Shown here: piece after piece, positions 36,810 through 45,272 of the stretch
How positions within the stretch are numbered: position 1 is the stretch's first letter
Layout: each line of letters opens with the position of its first letter
Translations under genes and position numbers: made by a program
The notes under the pieces: generated by a model
Told to the model about the DNA's origin: nothing
What the model saw: only the letters and a program-made list of their open reading frames with translations
Databases searched by the model: none
Assembly: GCF_001578105.1 (NCBI RefSeq)
Contig: NZ_CP014275.1
Coordinates: 3,538,501-3,602,500, forward strand
Source: Martelella sp. AD-3
Lineage (GTDB): Bacteria; Pseudomonadota; Alphaproteobacteria; Rhizobiales; Rhizobiaceae
Length of the DNA: 64,000 nt
Reading direction: 5' to 3'

Positions 36810-37831
36810 TTGCCTGCCTCCTGCCGGGCTTCGGGCTTGGCGCGCCCCGCAAACAGGTTCTGTTTCAAGAACTTCAGGTCGCCGGTGATGTTGGGCGATT
36901 GCAGCACCAGGATGATGACGACCAGAACCGCCTTGATCACCAGATTGTATTCCGACGGGAAACCCGCCAGCAGAATGCCGGTGTCGATCGTCTGGATGAT
37001 CATCGCGCCGATGACGGCGGCCGAGATCGAGAACCGCCCGCCAAGCAGCGAATTGCCGCCGATAACGGTTGCCAGCACCGCGTCAAGCTCCAGCCAGAGC
37101 CCGGCATTGTTGGCGTCCGCGCCGCGAATATCCGCCGTTATGATGATGCCGGCAAGCGCCGCGCAGAACCCCGATGCCATGTAGACGGCAATCAGCAGAA
37201 CCCGCGCATTGACGCCGGCAAGCGCGCTTGCCCGCCGGTTGACGCCGATCGATTCGATCAGCAGCCCGAGCGCCGTGCGGCGAACGAGAAGGATAACGAG
37301 GGCCGCCGTCAGCACCCAGATCCATACAGGAACCGGGATGCCGAGCACCTGGCCGGAGCCGAGAAAGGCAAAGCTCGGCAGATTGAAGGTCAGGATCCGC
37401 CCCTCGGTGATCAACTGCGCGATGCCCCGCCCGGAGATCATCAGGATCAACGTCGCGACAATCGGCTGTATGCCGATGAAGGCGACCAGAATGCCGTTGA
37501 AAAGACCTGCGGCAAGCCCTGCGGCGATCGCCGTGACAAGCGCGGGCACAAGGCCGTAACCGCTTGCGATCGTCGCCGCGCCGACCGCGCCGGAAATCGC
37601 GATCACGGTGCCGACCGAAAGGTCGATCCCGCGCGTCGCGACAACGAGCGTCATGCCGATCGCCAGCAGGGCCACGGGCGCACCCCGTTTCAGGACATCG
37701 ATCACCGGCCCGACAAAGCGGCCGCCGGAATACTCGACCTGCAGGAAGGTCGGGAAGAAAAGGCTGACCAGCGCCACGAGAAAGACGAGCGTTACAAGTT
37801 GCGGGATGACCCGCTTCAGACCGCCTGGCAT
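36806..37831 (-). CDS. ytfT: Sugar ABC importer permease (YtfT)
   Basis: A 341-residue RbsC-like permease with GMTLVVATRGIDLSVGTVIA and ILMISGRGIAQLITEGRIL, matching YtfT, the partner of YjfF. Eight to ten hydrophobic helices span the sequence and a basic tail follows. Its ATG overlaps the ytfR stop (ATGA at 37831-37834 on the minus strand) and its stop overlaps yjfF, so all membrane subunits are translationally coupled. Confidence 0.93.
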   Translation of the reverse strand: MPGGLKRVIPQLVTLVFLVALVSLFFPTFLQVEYSGGRFVGPVIDVLKRGAPVALLAIGMTLVVATRGIDLSVGTVIAISGAVGAATIASGYGLVPALVTAIAAGLAAGLFNGILVAFIGIQPIVATLILMISGRGIAQLITEGRILTFNLPSFAFLGSGQVLGIPVPVWIWVLTAALVILLVRRTALGLLIESIGVNRRASALAGVNARVLLIAVYMASGFCAALAGIIITADIRGADANNAGLWLELDAVLATVIGGNSLLGGRFSISAAVIGAMIIQTIDTGILLAGFPSEYNLVIKAVLVVIILVLQSPNITGDLKFLKQNLFAGRAKPEARQEAGK

Positions 37832-39348
37832 CAGACCGTCTCCCTTCTCTCGGCTGCCGAGCTGGCAATTGCCTTGACGATGTTCTCCGTGGCGATGTCC
37901 GCGCCGGTCAGTTCAGCCACATGGCGGCGGTCGCGCACAACGATGACCCGGTCGGAAACCGCGATCAGCTCGTCGAGTTCGGAGGAGATGATCAGGATCG
38001 ACATGCCCTCGGCCGTGATCTGGTGAATGAGATGCAGGATCTCGGCATGCGCGCCGACATCGATGCCGCGCGTCGGCTCGTCAAGGATAAGGAAGCGCGG
38101 GTTCATCGCCAGCCAGCGGGCAAGCACCACCTTCTGCTGGTTGCCGCCGGAAAGCTCGCCGACCGGTTTTTCCGCGCTCGAGGTGCGGATATCGAGCTTT
38201 TCGATATAGTCGGCCGCAAGCCGCGCCTGTTCGCTCCGGCTGATCGGCCGCGCCCAGCCGCGCCGGGCCTGCAGCGCCAGCGCAATATTCTCGCGCACGG
38301 ACAGGTCTGCGATGATGCCGTCGGTCTTGCGGTCTTCCGGAGCAAAGCCGAAGCCAGCGGCGATCGCGTCGCGCGGGCTGCCGATCGAAATCTTGTCGTG
38401 ATCATCGGAAACCGTTCCAGATTGGGCGGTGCGCACGCCGAAGACGAGTTCTGCCGTTTCCGTACGCCCCGAGCCGAGCAACCCGGCAAGACCGATCACC
38501 TCGCCCTTGTGCACGTCAAGATCGAAGGGCTCGACGAAGTTCTTCCGCCCGACGCCGTTAAACTGGAGAAGCGGTTTCTCGCTGACCCGCCCTTCGGTCT
38601 CGCGACGCGTGCCGATCTCTTCCGCCTCGTCCAGTTCGCGGCCGAGCATATGGGAAATCAGCCGCACCCGATCGAGTTCCGCGGTCTTTTCGGTGGTGAT
38701 CTTGCAGCCGTTTCGAAGCACCGTCACCCTGTCGGTGAGCGCGAACACCTGATCGAGAAAGTGCGAAACAAAGATGATGCCGAGGCCCTTGTCGCGCAAT
38801 TGCCGGACGACCTCGAACAGCATTTCGACCTCGCGCGTGTCTAGACTTGCGGTCGGCTCGTCAAGGATCAGCACCTTGCCGGAGAGCGCCACCGCGCGGG
38901 CAATGGCGACGATCTGCTGGACAGCCACCGAATAGCTGCCGAGATCGCGGTTGACGTCGATATCAAGGCCATAGCCTTCCAGCATCGCCTCGGCATCGCG
39001 CCGCATCGCCCGCCCGTCGATAATGCCGAACCGGCGCTGCTCACGCCCGAAGACGAGGTTCTGGGCAACCGTCAGGTTCGGCAGGAGGTTGACCTCCTGA
39101 TAGACCGTGCCGATGCCCAGTTCCTGGGCTTCCAGCGTGGAACGCGGCGAGATCGTGCCGCCATTCAGCGTGATGACGCCCGAATCGCGACTGTAGGCCC
39201 CGGTCAGGCATTTGATCAGGGTCGATTTGCCGGCGCCGTTTTCGCCGAGGAGGGCGTGCACCTCGCCGGCTTCAAGCTCGAAGGAGACGTCATCGAGCGC
39301 CTTCATGCCGACAAAGGTCTTGGTGAGATTTTTGATTGTCAGAAGCAT
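37831..39348 (-). CDS. ytfR: Sugar ABC importer ATPase with two nucleotide-binding domains (YtfR)
   Basis: A 505-residue tandem ATPase of the RbsA/AraG type. The first domain has Walker A GENGAGKST (about 35-43), a degenerate signature, and VLILDEPTASLD; the second has the GLLGSGRTETAELVFG loop, LSGGNQQKV and FLILDEPTRGIDVGAH. It powers the YtfT-YjfF pair. The second Walker A is degenerate, as is usual for this family. It follows ytfQ by 93 bp; that gap has a small hairpin GGGAC/GTCCC (39403-39418). Confidence 0.94.
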   Translation of the reverse strand: MLLTIKNLTKTFVGMKALDDVSFELEAGEVHALLGENGAGKSTLIKCLTGAYSRDSGVITLNGGTISPRSTLEAQELGIGTVYQEVNLLPNLTVAQNLVFGREQRRFGIIDGRAMRRDAEAMLEGYGLDIDVNRDLGSYSVAVQQIVAIARAVALSGKVLILDEPTASLDTREVEMLFEVVRQLRDKGLGIIFVSHFLDQVFALTDRVTVLRNGCKITTEKTAELDRVRLISHMLGRELDEAEEIGTRRETEGRVSEKPLLQFNGVGRKNFVEPFDLDVHKGEVIGLAGLLGSGRTETAELVFGVRTAQSGTVSDDHDKISIGSPRDAIAAGFGFAPEDRKTDGIIADLSVRENIALALQARRGWARPISRSEQARLAADYIEKLDIRTSSAEKPVGELSGGNQQKVVLARWLAMNPRFLILDEPTRGIDVGAHAEILHLIHQITAEGMSILIISSELDELIAVSDRVIVVRDRRHVAELTGADIATENIVKAIASSAAERRETV

Positions 39349-39441
39349 TTCCCAGCACCTTGGATCGATCGCGCGGCGCCATGATCATGAACCGAGGCGG
39401 CCGGGACATTGACGTCCCGACCGCACCCGGGAGGAAGCGGC

Positions 39442-40392
39442 TTAGTAGCCGAGGCCCTTGCGGCGCTCGTACTCGCCTTCGGGATCGTCAGCCTGGGTAT
39501 AGAGCCTGGATTCCGTCTGGATGAATTTCGGCGGCATGGTGCCGTCGGCCCAGTAGGCTTCCAGCGCATCGAAGGCCGGTCCGGCCATGTTCGGCGTCAG
39601 TTCCACCGTGGCGTTGGCGTCGCCCTCGGCCATCGCTTTGAAGTAGTCCGGCACGGCGTCGATCGCGACGATCAGGATGTCATCGCCGGGATTGAGGCCG
39701 GCTTCCTTGATCGCCTGGATGGCGCCGACGGCCATGTCGTCATTATGGGCATAGAGCGCGCAGATGTCGGCGCCGCCGTTCTCGGCCTGCAGGAAGCTTT
39801 CCATGACTTCCTTGCCCTGCGAGCGGGTGAAGTCGCCGGTCTGGCTGCGGACGATCTCGAGATTGTCATGGCCTTCCAGCGAATTGCGGAAGCCGGTGGC
39901 GCGGTCGATGGCGGGCGACGAACCGGTCGTGCCCTGCAACTCGACAACGCGGCAGGGCTGGTCGCCCACCGTATCCACCAGCCACTGGCCGGCTACTTCG
40001 CCCTCATGCACGAGGTTGGAGCCGACCGCCGTCAGGTAGAGATCGTCGGAACTGTCGACCTGACGGTCAAGCAGGACCACCGGAATGTCGGCATCCTTTG
40101 CCTCTTCCAACGCCGAATCCCAGCCCGTTGCGACGACCGGGGCGAGCAGGATGGCATCGACGCCCTGCGCGACAAAGGCGCGGATCGCGGCGATCTGGTT
40201 TTCCTGTTTCTGCTGGGCATCGGAGAATTTCAGGTCGATGCCGCGCTCTTCGGCCTGCTGTTTGGTCAGCGTCGTCTCGGCTGCGCGCCAACCCGATTCC
40301 GAGCCGATCTGCGAAAAGCCGACGGTCTGCGCCGATGCGGCGGTCGCTGCGAGGGTGAAGGCGGCGACGCCTGCTAGAAATATCGATTTCAT
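39442..40392 (-). CDS. ytfQ: Sugar ABC importer periplasmic binding protein (YtfQ)
   Basis: A 316-residue periplasmic sugar-binding protein. The start at 40392 has GGGAGGA upstream and gives a signal peptide MKSIFLAGVAAFTLAATAAS with cleavage at SAQ-T. The mature start TVGFSQIGSESGWRAAET and the later LLDRQVDSSDDLY, VELQGTTGSSPAIDR and CALYAHNDDMAVGAIQAI match YtfQ, the galactofuranose-binding protein of E. coli, which also binds arabinofuranose-like sugars. It is the first gene of the seven-gene arabinose operon and is divergent from the LysR gene. Confidence 0.94.
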   Translation of the reverse strand: MKSIFLAGVAAFTLAATAASAQTVGFSQIGSESGWRAAETTLTKQQAEERGIDLKFSDAQQKQENQIAAIRAFVAQGVDAILLAPVVATGWDSALEEAKDADIPVVLLDRQVDSSDDLYLTAVGSNLVHEGEVAGQWLVDTVGDQPCRVVELQGTTGSSPAIDRATGFRNSLEGHDNLEIVRSQTGDFTRSQGKEVMESFLQAENGGADICALYAHNDDMAVGAIQAIKEAGLNPGDDILIVAIDAVPDYFKAMAEGDANATVELTPNMAGPAFDALEAYWADGTMPPKFIQTESRLYTQADDPEGEYERRKGLGY

Positions 40393-40514
40393 CAGTCTTG
40401 TCCTCCCGTTAGGAACAGATGGCAATCTTGATTGCCGTTCCGGCACCGGCCTCCGCCGGATGGGGAGACCCTGCCTTTCGGCCCTTGCGGCCGATCCATC
40501 GCAATGCCAAGGTT

Positions 40515-40554
40515 GACACGGTTTTCGGCCTTTTCCTCCCGGCGAAACCGTGTC
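40515..40554. other. Long inverted repeat in the ytfQ-lysR divergent region
   Basis: Perfect 10-bp arms GACACGGTTT / AAACCGTGTC (40515-40524, 40545-40554) with a 20-nt loop that itself can pair in part. It lies about 120 bp upstream of ytfQ in the 296-bp divergent region. It may be a transcript hairpin of the ytfQ leader, an operator, or an intergenic repeat. Confidence 0.45.
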
Positions 40555-40620
40555 GGCCTGCCACAGGGCGAAAGGGGTGATGTGCCCGCTTTTTCTGCGC
40601 TAAAAAGGCCTTGCGACGTG

Positions 40621-40640
40621 GGGAATTCTTGCAATTTCCC
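40621..40640. promoter_or_regulatory. Candidate regulator dyad upstream of the LysR gene
   Basis: GGGAA-N10-TTCCC, centred 58 bp upstream of the lysR start, has the size and symmetry of a LysR-type site with an AT-rich centre. Position fits autoregulation and control of the divergent promoter. It is one of several dyads here and is unproven. Confidence 0.3.
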
Positions 40641-40688
40641 GCCATACGGACAAATGAATAATCGTGTTTCTGATATAGCAGAATTGGT

Positions 40689-41693
40689 ATGGATATCATG
40701 GCGCACGACCCACGCCAGAAAAGTCAGGACGAATTTATCCGCCGCGGTCTGCGCTTCTCGCAGATGCGCCTGATTGCCCTTCTCGACCGCAAGGGGCAGA
40801 TTTCTTCGGCCGCGGCGCAGCTGGGCATGACCCAGTCGGCAGCCTCGCGTCTCCTGTCCGAACTCGAGCACACCGTCGGCGCGAAGCTTTATGAGCGCCA
40901 TGGCCGCGGCGTCGTGTTGAGCGAGGCCGGGCAGGCCATGGCGCGCCAGGCGATGATTATCCTGAACCAGCTTGACAGCGCTCACCAGGAGATATCGCAG
41001 ATCGTTGACGGCGCCCGCGGCCAGGTGAGGATCGGCGCGGTGACCGGCCCCTCGATGCAGCTCGTGCTGCCGGTGATCCATGAACTTCGGGAGAATTATC
41101 CCGAGATCGAGCTTTCGGTTCTGGTCGATACCTCCGACAAGCTCGCCGAGGCGCTCTTCTCCCATGATCTCGATTTTTACATCGGCCGCCTGCCAGAGGA
41201 GGTAGATGCCAAATCGGTGACCATGCGCCCGCTCGGCGTCGAGCCGATCAACATGATCGCCCGCACCGGCCACCCGCTGTGCGACAGGGGTCCGATCTCG
41301 ATCGGGGCATGCCTGGACTATGACTGGGTGCTGCAGCCCGTCGGGGCGCCGATGCGCCGCTCGATCGAGGCGCATCTTCTCGCCAACGGCTTCACCCTGC
41401 CCCGTCACGTTTTTGTCACCACGTCGCCGCTTCTGTCGCTCGCCATCATTGCCGACACGGACGCCGTGACGCCGGTAGCCCGCCCGGTGGCGGATTTCCT
41501 GCACATCGACGGCAGGCTGGGGGCTGATATCTGCCAGTTGCCCGTGCGCGAAAGCATTGATGTCAGCCCCTATTCGATCATCCAGCGCGTAACCGCCGTC
41601 CAGCCGCCGCCGGTCGAACGGGTGCTCGCTCTTATCGACCGGGAAATCAAGATGAGGCCCGAACAGTTTCCCGAAGACCTGATCGGCCGCTGA
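40689..41693 (+). CDS. LysR family regulator, GbpR-like
   Basis: A 334-residue LysR regulator. The DNA-binding domain occupies about residues 20-80 (LRFSQMRLIALLDRKGQISS, then AAAQLGMTQSAASRLLSELE, then GAKLYERHGRGVVLSEAGQA), and the effector domain starts near 110 (GQVRIGAVTGPSMQLVLPVI). This layout resembles GbpR, the galactose/arabinose-responsive regulator that controls sugar-binding protein genes in Agrobacterium and Azospirillum. Its divergence from ytfQ and the sugar dehydrogenase gene that follows support control of arabinose/galactose uptake and oxidation. No AraC regulator is present. The start is uncertain between 40689 and 40698; neither has a clear ribosome binding site. Confidence 0.88.
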   Translation: MDIMAHDPRQKSQDEFIRRGLRFSQMRLIALLDRKGQISSAAAQLGMTQSAASRLLSELEHTVGAKLYERHGRGVVLSEAGQAMARQAMIILNQLDSAHQEISQIVDGARGQVRIGAVTGPSMQLVLPVIHELRENYPEIELSVLVDTSDKLAEALFSHDLDFYIGRLPEEVDAKSVTMRPLGVEPINMIARTGHPLCDRGPISIGACLDYDWVLQPVGAPMRRSIEAHLLANGFTLPRHVFVTTSPLLSLAIIADTDAVTPVARPVADFLHIDGRLGADICQLPVRESIDVSPYSIIQRVTAVQPPPVERVLALIDREIKMRPEQFPEDLIGR

Positions 41694-41763
41694 AGGTGGC
41701 CCGGCCCTTTCCATCAGACCTCCGGGCGCTGGATCGGTCCCGCCTTTGATGGAGGCGCGGAAC

Positions 41764-41835
41764 CGCTCTATCTCTTTGTTTTGACGCATTTTCGCGGACA
41801 TCGGATGGTTCCATCTGGCTGCGAAATGCTTTAAC
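41764..41835. repeat. Intergenic palindrome related to the tail of repeat copy 2
   Basis: CTCTATCTCTTTGTTTTGACGCATTTTCG-type sequence (41766 onward, given in parts: CTCTATCTCTTTG, then ACGCATTTTCGC) matches the element near 11237. The arms GCATTTTCGC and GCGAAATGC (41786-41795, 41821-41829) can pair with one bulge. It lies between the LysR gene and the sugar dehydrogenase gene. Confidence 0.6.
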
Positions 41836-41887
41836 GGTGATGGGCAGGCCCGCCATTCCTTCGGCCTGCCGAGGCATCGAGGACAGC

Positions 41888-42814
41888 ATGAGCGCTTTCA
41901 GGATCGCGATTGTCGGCTACGGCAAGATCGCCGGCGACGAGCATCGCCCGGCCATCGACCGGAACGGGGATTTCGAGCTTGCCGCGATCGTCACCAAGGG
42001 GACCGCGCCCGAGGGCATTCCGGTCTTCTCCGATCTTTCCGGGCTTTTCAAAGACGGACCGGAGGTCGATTGCGTGGCGCTTTGCGTGCCGACGGCGGCC
42101 CGGTTCGCGCTCGCCGCCGAAGCCCTCGATGCCGGCAAGCATGTGCTCCTGGAAAAGCCGCCGGCGGCAAGGCTGGAGGAGGTCGACACGCTGCGACAGA
42201 AAGCCGCGGCGAAGGGGCTCTCGCTGTTTGCCGCCTGGCATTCGCGCTTTGCGCCCGGCGTCGCCACGGCGCGGGACCTGCTCTCGGACGCCCGCATCCG
42301 TTCGGTACGCTTGACCTGGAAGGAAGATGTGCGCCGCTGGCATCCCGACCAGAGTTGGATCTTCGAGCCCGAAAGCCTCGGCGTTTTCGACATGGGAATC
42401 AACGGGTTGTCGCTCGCCTCGGCCGTTCTGCCGGGCTCCTTTGCCGTTCAGGGCGCGAGGCTCGCATATCCGGAGAACCGAAGGGTTCCGGTGACGGCCG
42501 AACTCGATATCGCCATGGAGGGCTGCGACGCGTTCACCGCCGCCTTCGACTGGAACCATGAGGGCGCTGACGACAAGGCGCTCGAGGTTGAAACCGACCG
42601 CGGCATGCTCCTGCTTGACCGCAGCGGCGAGCGGCTCGCCTTCAACGGCGCCTTGCTTCTCGACAGGCGGCAGCGCGAATATGAGGCCGTTTACGGCCGG
42701 TTCGCCGCGCTGATCGGCAGCGGCGAAGGCGACATCGACGCGATCCCGCTCCGCCATGTCGAGGAGGCTTTCAGCACAGCCGTGCGGAAGACGACCGAGC
42801 CGTTTTTCTGCTGA
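41888..42814 (+). CDS. Gfo/Idh-type sugar 1-dehydrogenase (L-arabinose/D-galactose)
   Basis: A 308-residue NAD(P)-dependent dehydrogenase. The start at 41888 gives MSAFRIAIVGYGKIAGDEH, the Rossmann glycine motif, with GAGG upstream; a longer frame lacks support. LLEKPPAARLEEVDTL holds the catalytic lysine of the family and FAAWHSRFAPGV is typical of the Gal/AraA group of L-arabinose or D-galactose 1-dehydrogenases, which are also about 308 residues long. Beside a GbpR-like regulator and a YtfQ transporter, oxidation of arabinose or galactose to the lactone is the best guess. It is convergent with the Slam gene, whose stop is only 2 bp away. Confidence 0.85.
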   Translation: MSAFRIAIVGYGKIAGDEHRPAIDRNGDFELAAIVTKGTAPEGIPVFSDLSGLFKDGPEVDCVALCVPTAARFALAAEALDAGKHVLLEKPPAARLEEVDTLRQKAAAKGLSLFAAWHSRFAPGVATARDLLSDARIRSVRLTWKEDVRRWHPDQSWIFEPESLGVFDMGINGLSLASAVLPGSFAVQGARLAYPENRRVPVTAELDIAMEGCDAFTAAFDWNHEGADDKALEVETDRGMLLLDRSGERLAFNGALLLDRRQREYEAVYGRFAALIGSGEGDIDAIPLRHVEEAFSTAVRKTTEPFFC

Positions 42815-42816
42815 GG

Positions 42817-44133
42817 TCAGAACTGTTTGGTGACGAACAGCGAAACCGTGCTCTTGTCGTATTCGTAAAGTTCGACATTGGAGAAATTCTTCGAATAGGC
42901 ATATTCGAGGCGCGGCGCGAAGCCTTTCATCGCAAGCGTGCGAAAGGTGGCGCCGACGGCTATGTCGAGCCTGCGGTCAAGCCGCGACTTGGTCATCAGC
43001 GGAAAATCGCCCTCATAGTCCCGCAGCGTGCCCTCGACCTCTATGTCGGTCAGTATCCCGCCCGACCATTCGCGGGCATATTTGGCGTTGATGTTGTAGC
43101 CGGAATAGGAATTGAAGTCCTTTTCGGCGGAGACATAGTTGAACCCCCCGCCCATGCGGATGCTGCTCGATGGCGTCAGCGCATAGCGATGGTTGATGCT
43201 CATGCCGGCCTGGTAGCCATCATAGGCATCCATGTCGTGATAATCGAGCCACTGGAACGAGAAATTGGCCGACGTGACGCCGAAGGGCCCGAAGGAGCGT
43301 CGCACGGAAAAGACCGGACCATAGCCGACGCGGTAAGGCTCATTGCCCATCAGCACATATTCCGCCGCCATGCCGCCGCTGAAAATCCACGGGTCGTTGC
43401 GCCAGGAAAGCTGCGAGAAGCCGCCGAACTGGGTCTGGTTATAGGCCTTTTCCCTGTAGGCAAGGCCGGTGACGGAGCCGCCGAAGGTCAGCGACAGGTC
43501 GTCGACGAGATCGAAGGAATAGGTGCCGTTGACGCCGTAATTGAGCCCCACGCCGCTTTCCGCCTTCGTGCCGGGCGCAAGCGGAATGCCGCCGACATGG
43601 ACAAGGCTCTGATCCGTGGCGTTGGAGATATTGGTGCTTGGCGCAATGGCGAGGTAACCGCCAAGCGTCCAGGGGCGGTCGATATTCACCCGGTCGATGA
43701 AGTCCTCGTAGAAGGAGCGGAGCGATTCGCTCGGCGCGTTGTCGGCCAGAAGCGAGAAATGATAGATCGCCGCCTTCTTCTCGCCCATCAGCGCCAGCGT
43801 GTGGGCAAGCTCCTGGCGCACGCGGGTGAAATCCGGCTTCTTGTCGAGAACGCCGCGCATCAGGATCGCCGCTTCCCTGAAGTGGCCCTCATGCTTCAGG
43901 ATAAGCGCATAGGTGAATTGCTGCGACAGCGCGGAAAGCTCAGGGTCGTCGGAAAGCTGCGCCGAAAGCGCCATCGCTTTCTCATACTGGCCGCTCTCGA
44001 TCAGCACCTTGATTTGCGGAAACGGATTGACGACCGCAAAGGCCATGCCGGCGGCGAAGACCGTCAACAGAAAGGCAAGCCCCGCCAGGCCGCCTGACAG
44101 CCTCAAACGCATCAATGACAGAAAATGCCGCAT
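42817..44133 (-). CDS. Slam-type outer-membrane surface lipoprotein assembly modifier (type XI secretion)
   Basis: A 438-residue outer-membrane protein. A signal sequence or anchor lies at about 10-35. Residues 38-130 contain TPR-like helices (LIESGQYEKAMALSAQLSDD, GHFREAAILMRGVL), and from about 150 there is a beta-barrel of repeated amphipathic strands ending in a C-terminal phenylalanine (VSLFVTKQF). The barrel opens with WTLGGYLAIAPSTNISNAT, the Slam pattern. Slam proteins move lipoproteins or soluble cargo with TbpB-like C-terminal barrels to the surface. The gene directly upstream encodes such a lipoprotein (75-bp gap), so the pair is self-consistent. Length is near the Slam norm of about 480. 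Confidence 0.87.
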   Translation of the reverse strand: MRHFLSLMRLRLSGGLAGLAFLLTVFAAGMAFAVVNPFPQIKVLIESGQYEKAMALSAQLSDDPELSALSQQFTYALILKHEGHFREAAILMRGVLDKKPDFTRVRQELAHTLALMGEKKAAIYHFSLLADNAPSESLRSFYEDFIDRVNIDRPWTLGGYLAIAPSTNISNATDQSLVHVGGIPLAPGTKAESGVGLNYGVNGTYSFDLVDDLSLTFGGSVTGLAYREKAYNQTQFGGFSQLSWRNDPWIFSGGMAAEYVLMGNEPYRVGYGPVFSVRRSFGPFGVTSANFSFQWLDYHDMDAYDGYQAGMSINHRYALTPSSSIRMGGGFNYVSAEKDFNSYSGYNINAKYAREWSGGILTDIEVEGTLRDYEGDFPLMTKSRLDRRLDIAVGATFRTLAMKGFAPRLEYAYSKNFSNVELYEYDKSTVSLFVTKQF

Positions 44134-44208
44134 GAAAATCCCGGAACTAAACGCGATACAGAAGACGCCGGGCCGGCCGGCCCGGCGAGATGTTCAAAGC
44201 GCGAAAAC

Positions 44209-45021
44209 TCAGTTCCGTTCGCCGACAAAGGTGCCGATCATGCCCGCCCCGGCATCAGCCCGCGCGCCGTTCACCCTGTAGGTTCCGGCGATGCCGGCAG
44301 CGCGATTGCCGTAAAAGGCCCCGTTCACGTTCGAGTTTGCCTGATCGACATTTACATAATCATTGCCGACGGCAATCGAATTGGCATTGGAGTTGAATTC
44401 CGAACCGGAAATCGTCGCCTGGAAGGTGACGTCGCCCACCTGGGTGTCCATCGCCCCGGCCAGTTGTCCACTGCCGAAATCCACATTGGCGTTGAACGAG
44501 CCGTCGATATAGTCGAGATACTCGCCCGGAAGCGCCGCCGCGCCGAGATGCTGGCCGGAATAGGTCGCGCGGCCCGCCAAGGGCATGTCGCCCGGCGCGG
44601 TCACGCCGTCGGTCGAGCGAAACGCCATAGCCACGACGTTGTCATCCCAGGTGTCGGCGTCGATCAGGGCGACCACAGGCCCGTCCTTGATCCCGTCGAC
44701 GCCAAAGTAGCCGAGTCGCATATAGGCTTCGGCGCCATCGCCAAGATTGGCCGTATAGCCTTCGCCGTCCGGATAGAAGAGCGCCGTTTCGCCCGTATCG
44801 GGCCCGCCTGTGATTTCGACGCCGACCGTGCCGTCGCCATTCATCTGGATATTGGCCGACGCCGATCCCGAGCCCGTCACGGCCGCGTTCCAGGTGTCGA
44901 CATCCCCATAATAGCCGAGCGCGTTCGGGGCGAGCGGCCCCCCGCCTCCCCCGCCGCCGCTGCAACCTGCAAGGACCGCTAGCGCCATTGTCCCCATCAG
45001 CGCCGTCATTGATGATTTCAT
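44209..45021 (-). CDS. Surface lipoprotein with TbpB-like C-terminal barrel, likely Slam cargo
   Basis: A 270-residue lipoprotein. The start at 45021 gives MKSSMTALMGTMALAVLAGC, with lipobox LAGC and C20 as the lipidated residue, then a run of seven glycines as a flexible linker. The middle is of unknown fold. The C-terminal half forms antiparallel strands ending in AGIAGTYRVNGARADAGAGM then IGTFVGERN, the closing pattern of the TbpB/Slam-cargo eight-stranded barrel (TbpB B/D). This predicts export by the Slam protein encoded next. Ligand unknown: it could bind a metal complex, haem or a host or environmental protein. Confidence 0.8.
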   Translation of the reverse strand: MKSSMTALMGTMALAVLAGCSGGGGGGGPLAPNALGYYGDVDTWNAAVTGSGSASANIQMNGDGTVGVEITGGPDTGETALFYPDGEGYTANLGDGAEAYMRLGYFGVDGIKDGPVVALIDADTWDDNVVAMAFRSTDGVTAPGDMPLAGRATYSGQHLGAAALPGEYLDYIDGSFNANVDFGSGQLAGAMDTQVGDVTFQATISGSEFNSNANSIAVGNDYVNVDQANSNVNGAFYGNRAAGIAGTYRVNGARADAGAGMIGTFVGERN

Positions 45022-45272
45022 GTCCCCGCTCCTGTCATGCTCTCTCGTGTTGTTAAGAACTTGTAAACCTTCGCAACGGGGCGTGACGCTGTCAACAGCA
45101 TCAGGCCCCGAAAGCGGCAGACGCGGGCGTGTTTCAACCGAAGCCTCAACCTGTACGAGAAATTGCGACATGCAGCCCGGCATCACGAAAGAGACTTAAC
45201 CTGACGATTGTCGCCAACCGGCATCGATAGTAGAAGACGCATTCCGGCCGTCGCATGAAGGAGACCTGATCG

